Positions 52,961-63,906 of a DNA stretch of 64,000 nucleotides are shown one piece after another; positions within the stretch are counted from its first letter, which is position 1, and every line of letters starts with the position of its first letter. Source of the stretch: Lottia gigantea (lineage: Eukaryota > Mollusca > Gastropoda > Lottiidae). Location of the stretch: positions 248,001 to 312,000 of the forward strand of contig NW_008708034.1 of assembly GCF_000327385.1 (NCBI RefSeq). The letters are read 5' to 3'. The position numbers and the translations under genes are program-made. The notes below the pieces were generated by a model. It was not told the DNA's origin, did not search any database, and saw only the letters and a list, made by a program, of their open reading frames with translations.

Positions 52961-54409
52961 TGGGCTATTTCAGAGCCATTCAGAGCAATTTTTGTCGACA
53001 GTTTTCAGAGTAAATTAATAAGTCTTACGTTCTGTCGATAGCGATAATAGCTCTGACATAAGCCATTTTACTAAAAATAGAATATAATAATAAGTAGCCT
53101 ACAAAACCAATATTGGTTGGTTCATGATACAAACAAAATTGCTGAAAATTAATGTCCTCTGTGACCCACATTTTATTTGTAGCTAAAAGATAATTTTATC
53201 ACTCAATAAATTAAAACTTTCGTGATTTTAAAAATGTTAATGTATTGTTTAAAGAAGAATTAAATTATTTATTTAGTCTCAGACCATGTCGAATTTGCAA
53301 TTTTTAGGAATGTCTCAAATGTAGGCTTTTAAGGTGGGACACAGATTTTGGACAAACATAGCCTTATAGGCACTATCACTCCTAATAGAGGGACGAGGAT
53401 CCTTCTCTATCAGCTAGTCACAGAAAAGTAGAGCGTAACACTCCAGTCATTTGATTCCTAAGAGAGAGAAAAGGGAGATAATAACCCTTCTGCTCCACCT
53501 TGAATTGTCATGCTCTGGATTCCCGCCTTGCTTTTTCTCCTGAAGACAATTATATAACCACGGAAATCACTGGGAGAATCAGGTTTTTTTAGCNNNNNNN
53601 NNNNNNNNNNNNNNNNNNNNNNNNNNNNNNNNNNNNNNNNNNNGGGGGGGGGGGGGCATTTTTTTGCTCGCCTCTTGTAGCAACGGGCCTGAATGAGAAA
53701 TTTACACGAGGTTTATCTAAATCAATGGATCTAAGCCAGTTTAAGTATGTATTATATTACCATTTTTATACGCATTACCTCCCTTAGCTATCAAATATTA
53801 TATTATGATAAAGTCGTCTTGTTTCCGGATGAAAGCCTTCTGACTAATTTAATTATATTATTAGGTTGTATCGAAGAATATATTCACTAATCAGCGAGCA
53901 AACCGTTCTCCACGTATATTGAATTGACCTAGGGGGGGCCTTTTATATGAATAGATGGAAATTATTGTAAATAATCAAATCTTTATTCAATATCAGTGAC
54001 TTTCGAATGTTTTAGGAGTAATTATGTTGGTCAAAAATAACTTTATATAACGACATCGGTTATATTAAATTGTTTATATATTATTCATGTTGATGAGGAA
54101 AGTGTCTTAGGGTTGGGCAGGCTTTTGGAAAATCGCTTTTGTTAAGCCTACGACAGGGCGGGATTTTTCTTAGGTCAATCAGGTGCAGAACAAGTATAAC
54201 GTTAACTCTCTTGAGACTGGGGGTACAAATAGGGTACAGACTGACTAATTGGGACATCTATAGAGATTGAGATCAAGGAGAGGGGATTTGAAAAGAACTG
54301 TTTTAGGTTATTCCCTTGACTAAGTAAAAGTTGGCTTTAGACAATTGGGCAACCATTTTTATCCGGTGTGCATGGGCATTGATATTTCAGTCAAGTGATG
54401 ACTTTCAGA
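52961..54409. other. Inter-promoter spacer with assembly gap
   Basis: Contains the gap at 53594-53643 and unclassified moderately GC-rich DNA. No gene visible. Confidence 0.5.
53594..53643. other. Assembly gap of 50 N next to a G run
   Basis: Exactly 50 N followed by 13 G at 53644-53656. The homopolymer probably broke the assembly. It lies between the gene A and gene B promoters. Confidence 0.99.
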
Positions 54410-55445
54410 TGAATAGAAAAGGTTTACGGATTCCAGAGTAGCATTCTTGTGGTGACATCTGACGAGGGTTTTGTGCAACGACGTGAACGCATCGGGAGTT
54501 ATGAACTTGAATGCCCTTCTCTTGACTCCCACCATTACGTCAGCTTTGTTTATTTTTCATTGATATGTTGTTCAAATGTCAGTTTTGAGTCGAAAGTCAC
54601 TCTGATGTTCTTTTCCCGGTCCTTTTACCTTTGATGAGGTAATGTTTTGGGCCATCTCCTTTGGTGCATTGTCTGATTTACCCTGGTGGAATCAGTAGCC
54701 ATGTATCACTCCATTGATGTAGTTATATTAGATCCTCTTGTAAGACCTGCCGATTTTGCTGGCTCCTAATACTCTTGAAGGTTTTAGTGTCGTCCATGAA
54801 TAAGTAATCTGCGCTATAAGGGAGGTTGATTGATATAGAGGACAAAATAGTAATGATCCTATTACGCTTCCATGATGAACGCCACGGGACTGGCATGGAA
54901 TCCGATGCTGTATGCGTATTTGGAACGATCTTCCAGAATTCCTATGCCTTTTGTTGATCAGTCGCGTGTATGGTACGGAGTCAAATGCTTTCTTGAAGTC
55001 CATGTATACTGCGTCCATCGTAAATCCTTTGTTAAGTGCTTCGGTCCATTCATCAATTACTTTTAGAAGCTGGGGGGAGGAGGGGGGCGACCTTTTGTTG
55101 ATGAACCCGTATTGGTGATTTGAGGTTATCATTCTTCATGTGTGTCATCATGAGGTATCTTACAACATTCTCTATAAGTTTACATGCATGTCAGACTGAG
55201 GCCTGCAGTTGCCTGCAATTTTCTTGTTTCCTTACATAAAGATCGTCGAGACTCTCGCCGACTTCTACTCATCTGGGACTTTAGCTTACTTAACGAACAA
55301 ATTCTTCGCTGGTATGATAAGTTCGTGATTGGTTCTATGTTCTGTTCACCAAAGTTGTTATTTCTCCTGCTTCTTCCCTAAGAAAAACATTTGGGAAGAA
55401 TTTGGTCGGAACTTCTCCTTTTCCAATTGTTGGTTTCAAAAAGTT
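54410..55445 (-). mobile_element. Decayed LINE reverse transcriptase (CR1/L2-like)
   Basis: Read on the - strand, RT blocks appear in order but in shifting frames: GEVPTKFFPNVFLREEAGEI, SLTCM, CKLIENVVRYLMMTHMKN, HQYGFINKRS, DEWTEALNKGF, VYMDFKKAFDSVPYTRLI, GVHHGSVIGSLLF, a degraded active-site region, then VTFDSKLTFEQHINEK and SLHKTLVR. The longest intact stretch is 134 codons (55132-54728). This is the RT of a CR1/Jockey-group non-LTR element. No endonuclease part or 3' tail repeat is visible. Several frameshifts and stops make it dead. Confidence 0.85.
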
Positions 55446-55451
55446 TATTAA

Positions 55452-55505
55452 GCTTATAACGTTCTTTAATAATAGGCTACCAGTGGGCGTATGTTATCTT
55501 GCCAA
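55452..55505 (+). repeat. Right-end fragment of the GTCCGTCCG element
   Basis: CCAGTGGGCGTATGTTATCTTGCC matches the right end of the 58.7-kb copy and the bases beyond it. No left part. Confidence 0.5.
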
Positions 55506-56203
55506 AGTGGTTATCTTCTCGTATTGTGATAGTTTTAATAGAATATTTTGATCCAATTAATTAGCCTATAAAACAGTCGACTATCCTATTAAACACTCGT
55601 ATTTTCACTCGTAGAAAAATCGTTTGTAGGCTACAGAATCCTTAGTAATTATACTCATGCACACTTCATTTCTAGTATTAATATGTGTCAGAATGCACCA
55701 TAAGCCTATATATTCTATTTTTCAAAATGTTTCTTTAGGCAGAGCACTCTCAAACTCGCCATGCAAGGCTTGTGCCCATGTCGCTTCCAGAGAGCATGCT
55801 GCATTTTGACAATTCACATGTGTAGCCTGCCCTCAGTCTTAAGAGGTTGACTCCGGAACTGGTTTGACCCACTTTTTACTCTCATATTATCAGGACTTGA
55901 ATCTATTAATTGTACCCATAGAATCAACTTTAGTTAGCCTACTAATCATGTCATGAAAGGCTTTAGACCTGGGCCTAGAGTTTCTGGCGAAATTTTGTCC
56001 TCATCAGTCCAATATTCGCCCATCCCAATAACCACGTATTTCTTCAAATACTGACATTATAATGATGTAGATGTCTTTTGTTTGATTTCCGATAACAATG
56101 GGGAGTAGAATGGTTTCAATTTCTCGAAGTACATGCACTGAAATCGGAAAAATGTTATCATCAAGTGATATCTGGAAAGCTCATCGCATTTCATCCCGCC
56201 AGG

Positions 56204-56254
56204 TGACGTCACGATCTGGCCACTGAAAACCTAACTTGATATCCGCCATTTTGG
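56204..56254 (+). promoter_or_regulatory. Candidate promoter of gene B: CRE and YY1-type element
   Basis: TGACGTCA, a full cAMP-response element, at 56204-56211, and CCGCCATTTTGG, a YY1-type element, at 56243-56254. A consensus ETS site, ACCGGAAGT, follows at 56645-56653 and could mark a second start. The next gene B exon is at 58,340, so a first intron of about 2 kb is implied. Confidence 0.5.
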
Positions 56255-57920
56255 TTTGTTGTTCGTGGTGGCTTGTTGAATGATCTCGTGTATTTCTTCA
56301 GTCAGCGATATATTTAGCGACTAGAATAACATACGTGTATTCGTTGATTACGGTATTTATTATTTTTAACGAATTTTGATTTAATTGTATGCATTTTAAG
56401 TTCAGACATTGGAAATACGTAAATTCCCGATTCTGCGATTAGCAAATGACATTTCCTGTTATCAATGTTGATCGAATTCAGTACTGCGTTTGTCTTATTA
56501 ATGATAAAACTTAATTTATTATATTGAAATGTGACTAAATTGTACCATTTGGTTGTGCAATTGGCTTGCTGTATATAATTGATCTTAATATCACTGAAAT
56601 TTGTCGTAATTTTGAAAATTTTGTCTACCTACAAAAGTAGGTCAACCGGAAGTGACATGATTTCGACATGTTTTCGTGGCCTAGCATGCCTAGATCAGCC
56701 ATAATTTGTCTGTAGAAGCATACTTTGTTTATTTATGGTCATTTTGGTGTGTTTGACTTGTATATTTGCATCTATACTTACAACCTTGAGGGCAAGGAAA
56801 CAACAAAGCCAAAGGACAGTGTTTTGCAATTTTTGAGGAAGGTGAATTGTTTATAATAGACTGTTGCTTGTTTTGATGAGTATATTTATAACTTTCAAGA
56901 CTTCTACATGAAAAAATCAGATTCATAGTGACCTACATAATCATTGATTGATGTAGTACCAGTATACAGGTTTGGAGGAAAAAGTACTAACATAAGTTAA
57001 TCATAGTTAGCCTAAGAAAATCTTGTAGTTATTTTTGCTATTTGACATTAGTCCATAAATTTGTTTTCGAAAACCTGTTAAAATGTGAAACACCGGTACT
57101 GGTATGAAATAAGTTGTAAGAAATTGTCTTGTCATTATGGAAATTTTTGTCGCCTGAATATTGGACTGGTTGAAATTTTTAAGGGAAGTGGATGTATTTT
57201 GCGATTTCAATTTGAAGAAAATATAAGCTTATAGTGTGTAATTATGAAAATAGCAATTTTGATAATCGAATCATAATATGGAATCCCCTCAAATATCATA
57301 ACGAAACGAATTTGTAATTAACATAATTTTAATTAGATTGGTTGAAATAGGTCAATTGTCTGAACTTGTCTCGAATTGTAGACATGATAATAAGTTTTGC
57401 AGTAGTTACTTCAGTAGGGACACAGGCTGAATTATATAGGTCAGTTGTCTGAAAATCGCATAGCATGAAACTCTGAACAGCGAGAATTTTTTGTTATTGT
57501 TTTAATGTTTCTATATTTTGACTTACGTTAAAATAACCAGTTGACTTTCTAACCAAAATTATCAGTCAGCAGCTAATCAATATGTCATGAAAAAGCTGCT
57601 TAATTATAGGGAGATTCTGATACAATTTCAACTTGTTGAACTAGGTTTACTATGTGCAATATAATATCTGAACTGTTTATAGTTTTTATACATTTACCTG
57701 GTTACTGAGCCACCATTGAAAACATCAAATTTGAGAATTGCTGAATTAAATAATAAACTTACATAATGTTATTTTTGCATGAACCTTGTATTTTGTATAT
57801 GGTCCTGCAACTCTTCACTTCTGGAGGTAAAAATATAGCACAAGTGTTTTAATAAATAGACAAATCTTTTTGAGCCGTTTTTTTTACCAATCGTACCTTC
57901 GTTTCAGAAACAGGAGTTTT

Positions 57921-58265
57921 CAGTTGATCCAGTTATATATTAGAATTCTCAGTCGATCCAGTTATATATTAGAACTCTCTATTATTCCATTTATGTATTA
58001 GAACTCTTAGTGAGAACACTCAATTGATCCAGTTATATATTTGAACTTTCAGTTGGTCCAGTTATATATTAGAACTCTTAGTGAGAACACTCAGTTGATC
58101 CAGTTATATATTAGAACTCTCAGTTGATTCAGTTATTCCGGTTGATCCAGTTATATATTAGAACTTTCAGTTGATCCAGTTATATATGAGAACACTTAGT
58201 TGATCCTGTTTAATATAAAAACACGCTGGTGATCATGTTTTATATTAGAACTGTCAATTGGTCCT
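57921..58265. repeat. 29-bp minisatellite just upstream of gene B exon
   Basis: About 11 units containing TTGATCCAGTTATATATTAG. Ends 75 bases before the acceptor of the gene B start exon. Confidence 0.88.
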
Positions 58266-58339
58266 GTTTAGATACACTTACATATTAGCTTGTGCTTTGG
58301 CATTTGGCAGTGAATTTTACTTTTTTTCTTAATTTTCAG

Positions 58340-58399
58340 ATGTTTGTATGAATACCAACTAAAAGATGGGCAATGGTTATTATAGAGAAATAAATAAAA
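58340..58399 (+). promoter_or_regulatory. Gene B 5' leader with four upstream ATGs
   Basis: A TTTTCAG acceptor ends at 58339 and the exon begins with ATG. ATGs at 58340, 58348, 58366 and 58373 precede the main start. The first and last are in frame with the main ATG but stop before it; 58348 stops at once; the 58366 frame overlaps the main start out of frame and runs about 18 codons. Such a leader should lower or gate translation. The upstream noncoding exon is not located. Confidence 0.5.
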
Positions 58400-61300
58400 A
58401 TGATTTTGGAGGCTGTAATTGAAGAGAAGAAATTCTCAGGACTATCTCCTTTAAAGTTTGAGGATCTGTTTGATATGGTAAGTGTTTGTGAAATTTTTTG
58501 ATTTTTGTCTAAAGTGATTTGTGAGGTTACTTTACAATTTTTCTTTTCAATGTTAACTCATTAGCCATGACCATCACAAGATTCTCTATCTACACCTTGC
58601 TTAAGTCCAAAGTCTTGCCTCCTTTTGTTTAAAACTGCTGTAACAAGAGAAAATGATGAAATTTGATTCCAATTTTTTTATACGCCCACATGAAATGGGG
58701 GGTCGCACATTGCCGTCACCCCTGTCCGTCCATTTGTCCGTCCGTCCACAATTGCTCGTAAACATCTACAAGGCACAATTCTTGACTGATTTCGACAAAA
58801 CTTGATATGGTTGTTTGTAATCACCCAAGGATGAACCCTATTTAAAATCAGAAAGATCGAAAAATAATTAATATGAGTTATTGCCCTTGTTCTTGAAAAC
58901 TCGTTCAATTTTTAGCTCGTAAACACTCTAGAAGGCACAATTCTTGACAGATTTTAACGAAACTTGGCTTGAGTGTTTGTTATCAATCAAGGATAAAGCC
59001 TGTTGAAAATCAGAAAAATCGAAAAATATTTAGTATGAGTTATTGCCCTTGTTCTTGAAAACTCGTTCAATTTGTAGCTCGTAAAAACTCTAGAAGGCAT
59101 GATTCTTTCCGGATTTTGACAAAAGTTGGTTTTATTATTCAATACCGCGCTGAAGATTAAATATTTGTCTTCTAGAGTTTTCACGAGCTAAAGATTGAAC
59201 ACGTTTTCAAGAACAAGGGCAATAACTCATACTCAATATTATTCAGTATCGCTCTAAAGAGTTTAAAGAAGTATATGACTGAAGGTTGAATATTTCATAC
59301 TGGTGATTGTTACTTTACTGCTCAATATTTTTATTCAAAATCAAAGCTGCCAGTGGGCGTATATTACCTTGCCTGGCAAGCTATCTTTATAGTCCTACGT
59401 GCTTAATCAGGTCTGGGAAATTCAGATCAAATTTAAACTGAAGTAGCAAATGTTTATAGGACCATATATCATAATATTAACTTTTTGGACCATATATCAT
59501 AATATTAACTTTTATGTATTACTATTTACAGGATGAAATAGATGAAAGTGCATCCAAATCATCCCTTCAAGATGGTAAGTAGGCTTTATTTAAAGGAACT
59601 CATTGAAACTTTATTGATACAAGCGGTAATCAGAAACAAACAAGGCAAAAATAACTAAATGCCAAACTTTCCAAAATAGCGAGACCAGTGGTTCCCAAAC
59701 TATTTCTGCCTTCACACCCCTCGAGCAATAACACGGACCTTTCACACCTCCAAAAATTTGAATCATCCACATTTTCAACATGTGATATGTGAGGTGCTCT
59801 CTCAATTCAAAATAAATTCTTCTCCTACACCAGTTGGCCACACCCCTTACACCCAAGTCCCACACCCCCAGGGGGTGAAAACACTTCAGGTTCTAGACCT
59901 ACAAGTGTCTTTCAAGATAGAATCTAGAAATTGATGTACATTCTGACCTGTGATGATGTCTAGAGGTTGAATTAAACATTGTACGGTACAAGGTTATCAG
60001 AAGACACTTAGTAATTCCCTTCAATAACTTTTGCATGATGAAGTTGAAAACTTATCTTGACAACCTAGCTTAAGTTAACCGTGATCTTAACATATGAAAT
60101 ATGTAATAAAATCCATGTACTAACAATGGGAACCCCAAAACTTAACCTGAAATCCAATACAATATATTGGCATTACATAAGTAGCAGCTAATAAATCTTT
60201 ATATGAATATATCATTTTCTTTCTTTTACTGATAAAAAGATGAAGTTCAGGATCTCTAGTCATCTAATTAGAGCAAGGGACTGATATGGAAGCACTCACT
60301 TCTAGGGCTGGATATCGATTACAAAATTGAGATTATCGATGACAGACTACCGATCAATAATCGATTAATAATCCAAATAATTTAATCGAGAAACCCTGTA
60401 AATACTACATTAAAAACATGCCAAATGTCTTAATTTCATGGTTTATTTCTGTGTCATAGAAGAATATTCTTACTGTGGGTAAATTATGTGCTGAAAGGAA
60501 CCTATGTGAAAGAGATTACTACTTGTTAACGGGTACAGTGGAGAAAATGCTACTTTGACATATAATCGATTATGAACTTTAATTAATCGATTACTTCGAT
60601 CATTTTACAAAGCCCTACTCACTTCTACTGTATGATGTTGTCTATCATATCATGGTATCTTTAAGCTTAAAGCAGCACCTTCACTATCTGTTCGACCAAT
60701 CATACCTTAGTTACAGAAACAGGAATTTTGTTAGCTTGTATACATAATCAGTAATAGTGTTCACAGCTCACCGTCGAAATTTAAGCCTTCAAATCCATTA
60801 GTATGCATAATTTTTCACATTTGAAAGTTAAAAATATGACTCAAATTTTAGTGAGACTATGCCATATATAGACAAGTGGTTGCCTAGACAGATACGCCCA
60901 CTTTCCTGATACATTTTCCATATATCAAGGGCAATCATCTTTCTGTTTCAAATCATACCAAAAATCTAATTTGTGCAAGATGTTGTTGATTTAAACAAAC
61001 ACACATTATTTAATAAAATTCTGACATAAAACTGTCACCTCTATCGCGTTAACAAGCCAAAAAATGTTGATGCAATCAATTCCTTTGATCGAAAAATTGT
61101 CTAATTCAATCTTGACTAAGATCTCATTATAAATGATCATAGCAAAATTTCATTTAAATCAGAGGAAAATTGTAGTCTCTTGTTGTCAAATAAATTTTGA
61201 TGTGTTTTTCATAAATCAAGGTAAAAAACTGTTCATCGAAAGATAGCCAAATTATAATGTGGGTGTATAAAAACACATATATAGGAATAGACAGTGAAAT

Positions 61301-63532
61301 TTCGAGTTTGAGGTATATATATGAAGGGAATATGTGATTTTCGTGTGTTTTAGTACTTCATAAGACTATTTGAAGCACAATAAGGATCCAAATCAATCAC
61401 TGGATATACTGACTGTTCCCCTTTAAATTGTCTTAGTAGAATTTAATCATTTCATATCAATGCAGAAATCCACTTATACAATTTATTTTTTTCGAATTTC
61501 AGATATAGCAACATCCAGTATTTCTCAACCAACATGCAGTAAATATGGAGCTGATTTTAGCCCTATTTCAGTTTGTATTGAACTCTCCGACTCTGACTCA
61601 AGTACATGCTCATCACAAAGTGAGATTCTGGCTCGAAGAAAAAAAACAGCTCAATTATCAAAAAATTTGAGTCGTTTAAAAATTGAGAAAAGTGGAAAGG
61701 AACCCTTTCTGAATTATTTAGGTCTGGTTCCAAATGCCAAAGCTATCTCGATACAAAACGAAACTGAGCATAAAGATGTTGCTGACGTAGATTGTGAGAT
61801 AATTGGAGTTGAGGGTCTGGATGAATGTGACAATGTGCCTATGACGTCACCCCGTACGCCTCACTCTCTGATGTCACAGTTGTCAAGAGATGTTGAAGGA
61901 AGTGCTAGGAAACGGTTATTTTCTCTATCTGAAAGTGTTGATCGACTCAGTGACTCTGAATTACATGATAGTGGAATTTATTTACGAAAGACCAGCATCC
62001 AAGGTTCATTACTTGGAATAGATTTCTCATCCTATCTTGGACAGCGAATTCGAAGACATGTGAAAGCAGACGTCTCAAATATTATAAAAAATCCAGAAAC
62101 TTATTGTACTACTACTTGGATCAAAAATGACATGATTGAAAAATTGAGACATCGACAATCTGATTATCCAGTTACTTTTAGATTCAAGAAAAAAGGAAGT
62201 ATTAGACATAGGCGATGCCATGAATACAAATTCAATGCTAGTGAGCGGCGTGAATTCATGCGTATTGCAAAAACTGGACTCAATAAAGAAGGACGTAGAT
62301 TAAAGCGACTTATGAAAAGGGTGTCTGTTGTTTTATATCGTGTCAAACCTTCCGTGATTGAAGAATGGAGAAAGCCCAAACCAAAACCAATTTGGATTGA
62401 TGATGACATCAGTATTGTTGAAATTGAACCTGCTCCTGGTAGCAGCTCTTCATTTTTTGGCGGTCACAATGTATCAAATAATCATTATTTAAATCATCGT
62501 GCTGGTCCATCAAACCAGCTTTGGCGCCAAGAACCTCGTCCACAATTTCTGGTTAAAAAAGACCAGAGATCCTCCGAGTTATTATTTTTGCCTTTGGCAG
62601 GACAAAATCGTAATATTTTTCCATACTCCAACAGTTGTATGCAGTCTAGAAGTGATATGGGACCTGCAAACAGACGAAAACAAAACTTTTCACAATTACG
62701 CACTGATCTCAGTCTTGTGGATTCTCTCCAAAATGGTAGCTCAGACTCAAATAGGTGTTTTCCATTCAATTATGGAGTTTCTAATTCAAGGTCCAATTTG
62801 AATGGAGCAAATAGTAACATTCTTGACAATTCCATTTTAAAACATCATTTATCCTCAGATATGTCAGAAAATATTCCAGCCTTGGATTTCAGTGACCCAA
62901 AAATATTTAGTCGATCTTTAAATCGACCTGGTCCACTATCGTCAAAAACTTCAAATTATTCGCGACCTGGTCCTTTATCGTCCAAAAGAGATTTCAAGAC
63001 CTCTAGACCAGGTCCTCTCTCGTCCAAACAGGGCTCAAATCATCAACCAGGAAATAGTCTGGTTCGATCAAACAGTATCAGACCTGATTCACCCAATGTC
63101 TTGAATCCAAATGCTTACCCTCATCTTCAAAAGAATTTATTACAACCCTTAAATCAGAATGCTTTCTCCCAAAGAAATATCGCGCCAAAACCATCTGCTA
63201 GTGGGTCATTGGCCATTTCCTCTGTGTATAGCATATCCAGTGTCAGTTCGAGTGGCAGTGCAGTGAGTCATTCAGCAGTGTCGGCTAATTTAAACATACA
63301 AATTGGTCAAATTGGATCGTTGACTGGAGGTACTGAAAGTCAAGTAGCTTATCCTACAGGAATAAAACCTAACGAATATCTGACTAATATTCCACCTAAT
63401 TTATCTCTTTCCAATGTGGCTTCTTGCAAATCTTTGTCGGTGAGCAAAATGGCTGAATATGTGGTAGAAAAGAATGTTGATAGTGATACGAACGAGGTTG
63501 TTGAAGTTATTTGTATTGAAGATGATGATTAG
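58400..63532 (+). CDS. Gene B: uncharacterised paralogue of gene A with SUMO-interacting-like motifs
   Basis: Exons 58400-58477, 59532-59574 and 61503-63532 join in frame to 716 residues. Start chosen because an in-frame TAA lies nine bases upstream. Residues 1-60: acidic N-terminus (MILEAVIEEKK). Residues 61-74: ISVCIELSDSDSS. Residues 156-320: the domain shared with gene A, from SPRTPHSLMSQLSRD to a very basic TGLNKEGRRLKRLMKR. Residues about 340-348: DDDISIVEIEP. Then a Ser/Asn-rich, probably disordered region with three RPGPLSSK repeats, ending in VVEVICIEDDD. The three hydrophobic-acidic segments look like SUMO-interacting motifs. The zinc finger and SPKK tail of gene A are missing. I do not recognise the family; likely nuclear. 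Promoter near 56.2-56.65 kb, divergent from gene A. Confidence 0.88.
58679..59395. mobile_element. GTCCGTCCG-bearing nonautonomous element with internal hairpin
   Basis: Begins TACGCCCAC at 58681 and has the inverted copy GTGGGCGTA at 59353-59361, with TA next to each. Inside are a GTCCGTCC microsatellite and at least two direct copies of a unit of about 160-170 bp (AGCTCGTAAA-ACTCTAGAAGGCA... ACTTGG). Bases 59170-59230 are the reverse complement of 59033-59097, forming a hairpin. Similarity with the 55,452 copy runs about 30 bases past GTGGGCGTA, so the true right end may be farther out. Gene B intron 1. Confidence 0.65.
59686..59890. mobile_element. Decayed nonautonomous hAT-like fragment
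   Basis: Left end CAGTGGTTCCCAAACT followed by a stretch ending CCCCCAGGGGGTGAAAA resembles common hAT nonautonomous elements that begin CAGxGGTTCTCAAAC. No matching right end is found, so it is truncated or worn. Gene B intron 2. Confidence 0.5.
60295..60625. mobile_element. hAT-type MITE with intact 8-bp target duplication
   Basis: Element 60303-60617, 315 bp, starts TAGGGCTG and ends AGCCCTA, flanked on both sides by CTCACTTC (60295-60302 and 60618-60625). ATCGATTA-type blocks lie inside each end in inverted order. An 8-bp duplication and TAGGG termini are hAT hallmarks. It has no coding capacity. Perfect duplications suggest a fairly recent insertion, in gene B intron 2. Confidence 0.88.
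60667..61426. mobile_element. Possible TTAA-bounded nonautonomous element
   Basis: TTAAAGCAGCACCTTCAC at the left and a right end that reads TTAAAGGGGAACAGTCAG on the other strand suggest short inverted ends and TTAA duplication, about 750 bp. Its first 190 bp recur at 23101-23290 in srGAP intron 5 (shared TCAGTAATAGTGT, AGCTCACC, AAATTTAAGCCTTCAAATCC). A short related piece, ACCAATCGTACC...CAGAAACAGGAGTTTT, is at 57886-57920. Confidence 0.45.
61847..62341 (+). other. Domain shared by gene A and gene B, gene B copy
   Basis: Gene B residues about 156-320. Matching blocks: TPHSLMSQLSRD against TPKSLISQLSRD; SLLGIDFSSYLGQRI against SLLFIDVASPLGQKV; EKLRHRQSDYPVTFRF against EKLRVRNASIPVTFKL; HEYKFNASERR against HTYKFTKSERE; TGLNKEGRRLKR against TGLNKGSRMLKK. 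Identity is limited to blocks, so the duplication is old. The end is strongly basic. Confidence 0.85.
62924..63028 (+). repeat. Three RPGPLSSK peptide repeats in gene B
   Basis: RPGPLSSK occurs three times within 35 residues, separated by variable Ser/Asn-rich spacers. The DNA of the three units differs at third positions (CGACCTGGTCCA, CGACCTGGTCCT, AGACCAGGTCCT), so the peptide seems to be kept by selection rather than freshly copied. It may be a short binding motif. Confidence 0.8.
63497..63529 (+). other. C-terminal SUMO-interacting-motif-like end of gene B
   Basis: The protein ends VVEVICIEDDD: a short beta-type hydrophobic run directly followed by acidic residues, the usual form of a SUMO-interacting motif. 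Two more such segments occur at residues 61-74 and about 340-348. Motif match only; no proof of binding. Confidence 0.5.
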
Positions 63533-63596
63533 TCCCAGTAGTATTTATTTTGTGATTTGATAGCATGAATAATTACATGACTGAATTTTCAAAGCT

Positions 63597-63896
63597 TTAA
63601 AGATGGGTTCCATTATTTTTTAGTGTCAAATTAAGCAAACTATTTGATTGTTATTTCAAAGTTTATCATGTATTATTCATATCATTATGTTCTTATTGCA
63701 TATTATTGAGAGTCCATGTATGTACAGTCTGGATAAACAAAAAAAAGACTTTTTGACATTTCTTGATTGGTCACTTATTGGAATTCGGTTGGTAATTCTC
63801 ATCTAATTTACCTAATTATGAACACCTCTACTTCCTATTCGTATAAGTATTAACATTTTTTTTTTCATAAATGAAAATAAGGGAACCCATCTTTAA
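63597..63896. mobile_element. TTAA-flanked MITE, copy 1, in the gene B 3' UTR
   Basis: A 292-bp element bounded by TTAA on both sides, with 11-bp inverted ends AGATGGGTTCC / GGAACCCATCT. TTAA target duplication suggests a piggyBac-type transposase moved it. No coding capacity. It starts 64 bases after the gene B stop and so should be transcribed with it. Confidence 0.8.
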
Positions 63897-63906
63897 GTCA
63901 GTCAAA

